Positions 63,847 through 64,000 of a DNA stretch of 64,000 bases are shown here, piece by piece (the first letter of the stretch is position 1; each line of letters opens with the position of its first letter). The DNA comes from Nereocystis luetkeana (taxonomy: Eukaryota; Sar; Phaeophyceae; Laminariales; Laminariaceae): contig JARUPZ010000009.1 of assembly GCA_031213475.1 (NCBI GenBank), positions 8,961,601-9,025,600 of the forward strand, in the 5' to 3' direction. The notes beneath the pieces were generated by a model, which saw only the letters and a list, made by a program, of their open reading frames with translations, was not told the origin of the DNA and did not search any database. The position numbers and the translations under genes are program-made.

Positions 63847-64000
63847 TTTTTTTTTTTTTTTTTTTTTTTTGCTCATCCCATTTATTATCTTCGCCCATCT
63901 TCTTCTCTCTCTCCTTCCTACTCGTAACTCAGATCCGGGGTCACATAGCAGGCTCTTCTACCCCCTTCCCGCTACGGTACGTGCCTTCATTTTTTATCGC
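63847..64000 (-). mobile_element. tRNA-derived SINE, copy 4, cut by window end
   Basis: A T run (the A tail in reverse) is followed by GCTCATCCCATTTATTATC and ACTCAGATCCGGGGTCACA, and the element runs off the window at GTGCCTTCATTTTTTATCGC. It is the reverse complement of the 3' half of the 52.48-kb SINE. Confidence 0.88.

Overview
This window is nuclear DNA from an intron-rich eukaryote, most likely a brown alga (Phaeophyceae) or a close stramenopile relative. The clues are the architecture: leucine-rich repeats (LRRs) of animal-like spacing, each encoded by its own 72-nt phase-2 exon (a layout known from brown-algal LRR gene families), GT-AG introns of about 0.2-3 kb, short TTAGGG-type telomere-like runs, and a dense load of decayed retroelements, SINEs and MITEs. 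The taxon is inferred from these features, not from a database match.

The window has one clear host gene, on the plus strand from about 12.77 to 36.67 kb. I assembled it by matching splice sites and reading phase. It has 21 exons, 2,235 coding nt and about 744 residues: a signal-peptide exon, a Cys-containing N-cap exon, thirteen one-repeat LRR exons, an LRR C-cap exon, a linker exon, two Cys-rich (EGF-like) exons, and a large C-terminal exon that opens with a GDPH motif as von Willebrand factor D-type (vWFD) domains do. A 26-nt last exon follows. The phases run 1, then 2 through all LRR exons, then 1 to the end, and the total is a multiple of three. The inferred product is a secreted or surface adhesion/recognition protein. 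At least two further LRR exons inside the gene keep their 72-nt length but have lost splice sites.

Layout. 0-7.6 kb: degenerate tandem repeats (1.1-1.7 and 2.1-2.8 kb), a dispersed repeat with a partner at 62 kb, a SINE at 5.0 kb and a LINE-tail-like repeat at 5.7-6.2 kb. 7.7-9.3 kb: decayed LTR-retrotransposon integrase on the minus strand. 9.97-11.18 kb: 330-bp tandem array. 11.58-12.19 kb: 171-bp tandem array. 12.8-36.7 kb: the LRR gene, with introns full of MITEs and small dispersed repeats. 36.7-52.4 kb: no convincing gene, but MITEs (one nested inside another), microsatellites and a short exon-like stretch. 52.5-61 kb: a cluster of SINEs and LINE fragments, including a reverse-transcriptase ORF lying between outward-facing inverted repeats of about 0.4 kb. 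61-64 kb: repeats and a SINE cut by the window edge.

A signal not explained by any single element is the 9-bp palindrome TACCWGGTA. I counted 26 exact occurrences against about 0.5 expected by chance for equal base frequencies, and 22 of them lie after 38.7 kb.
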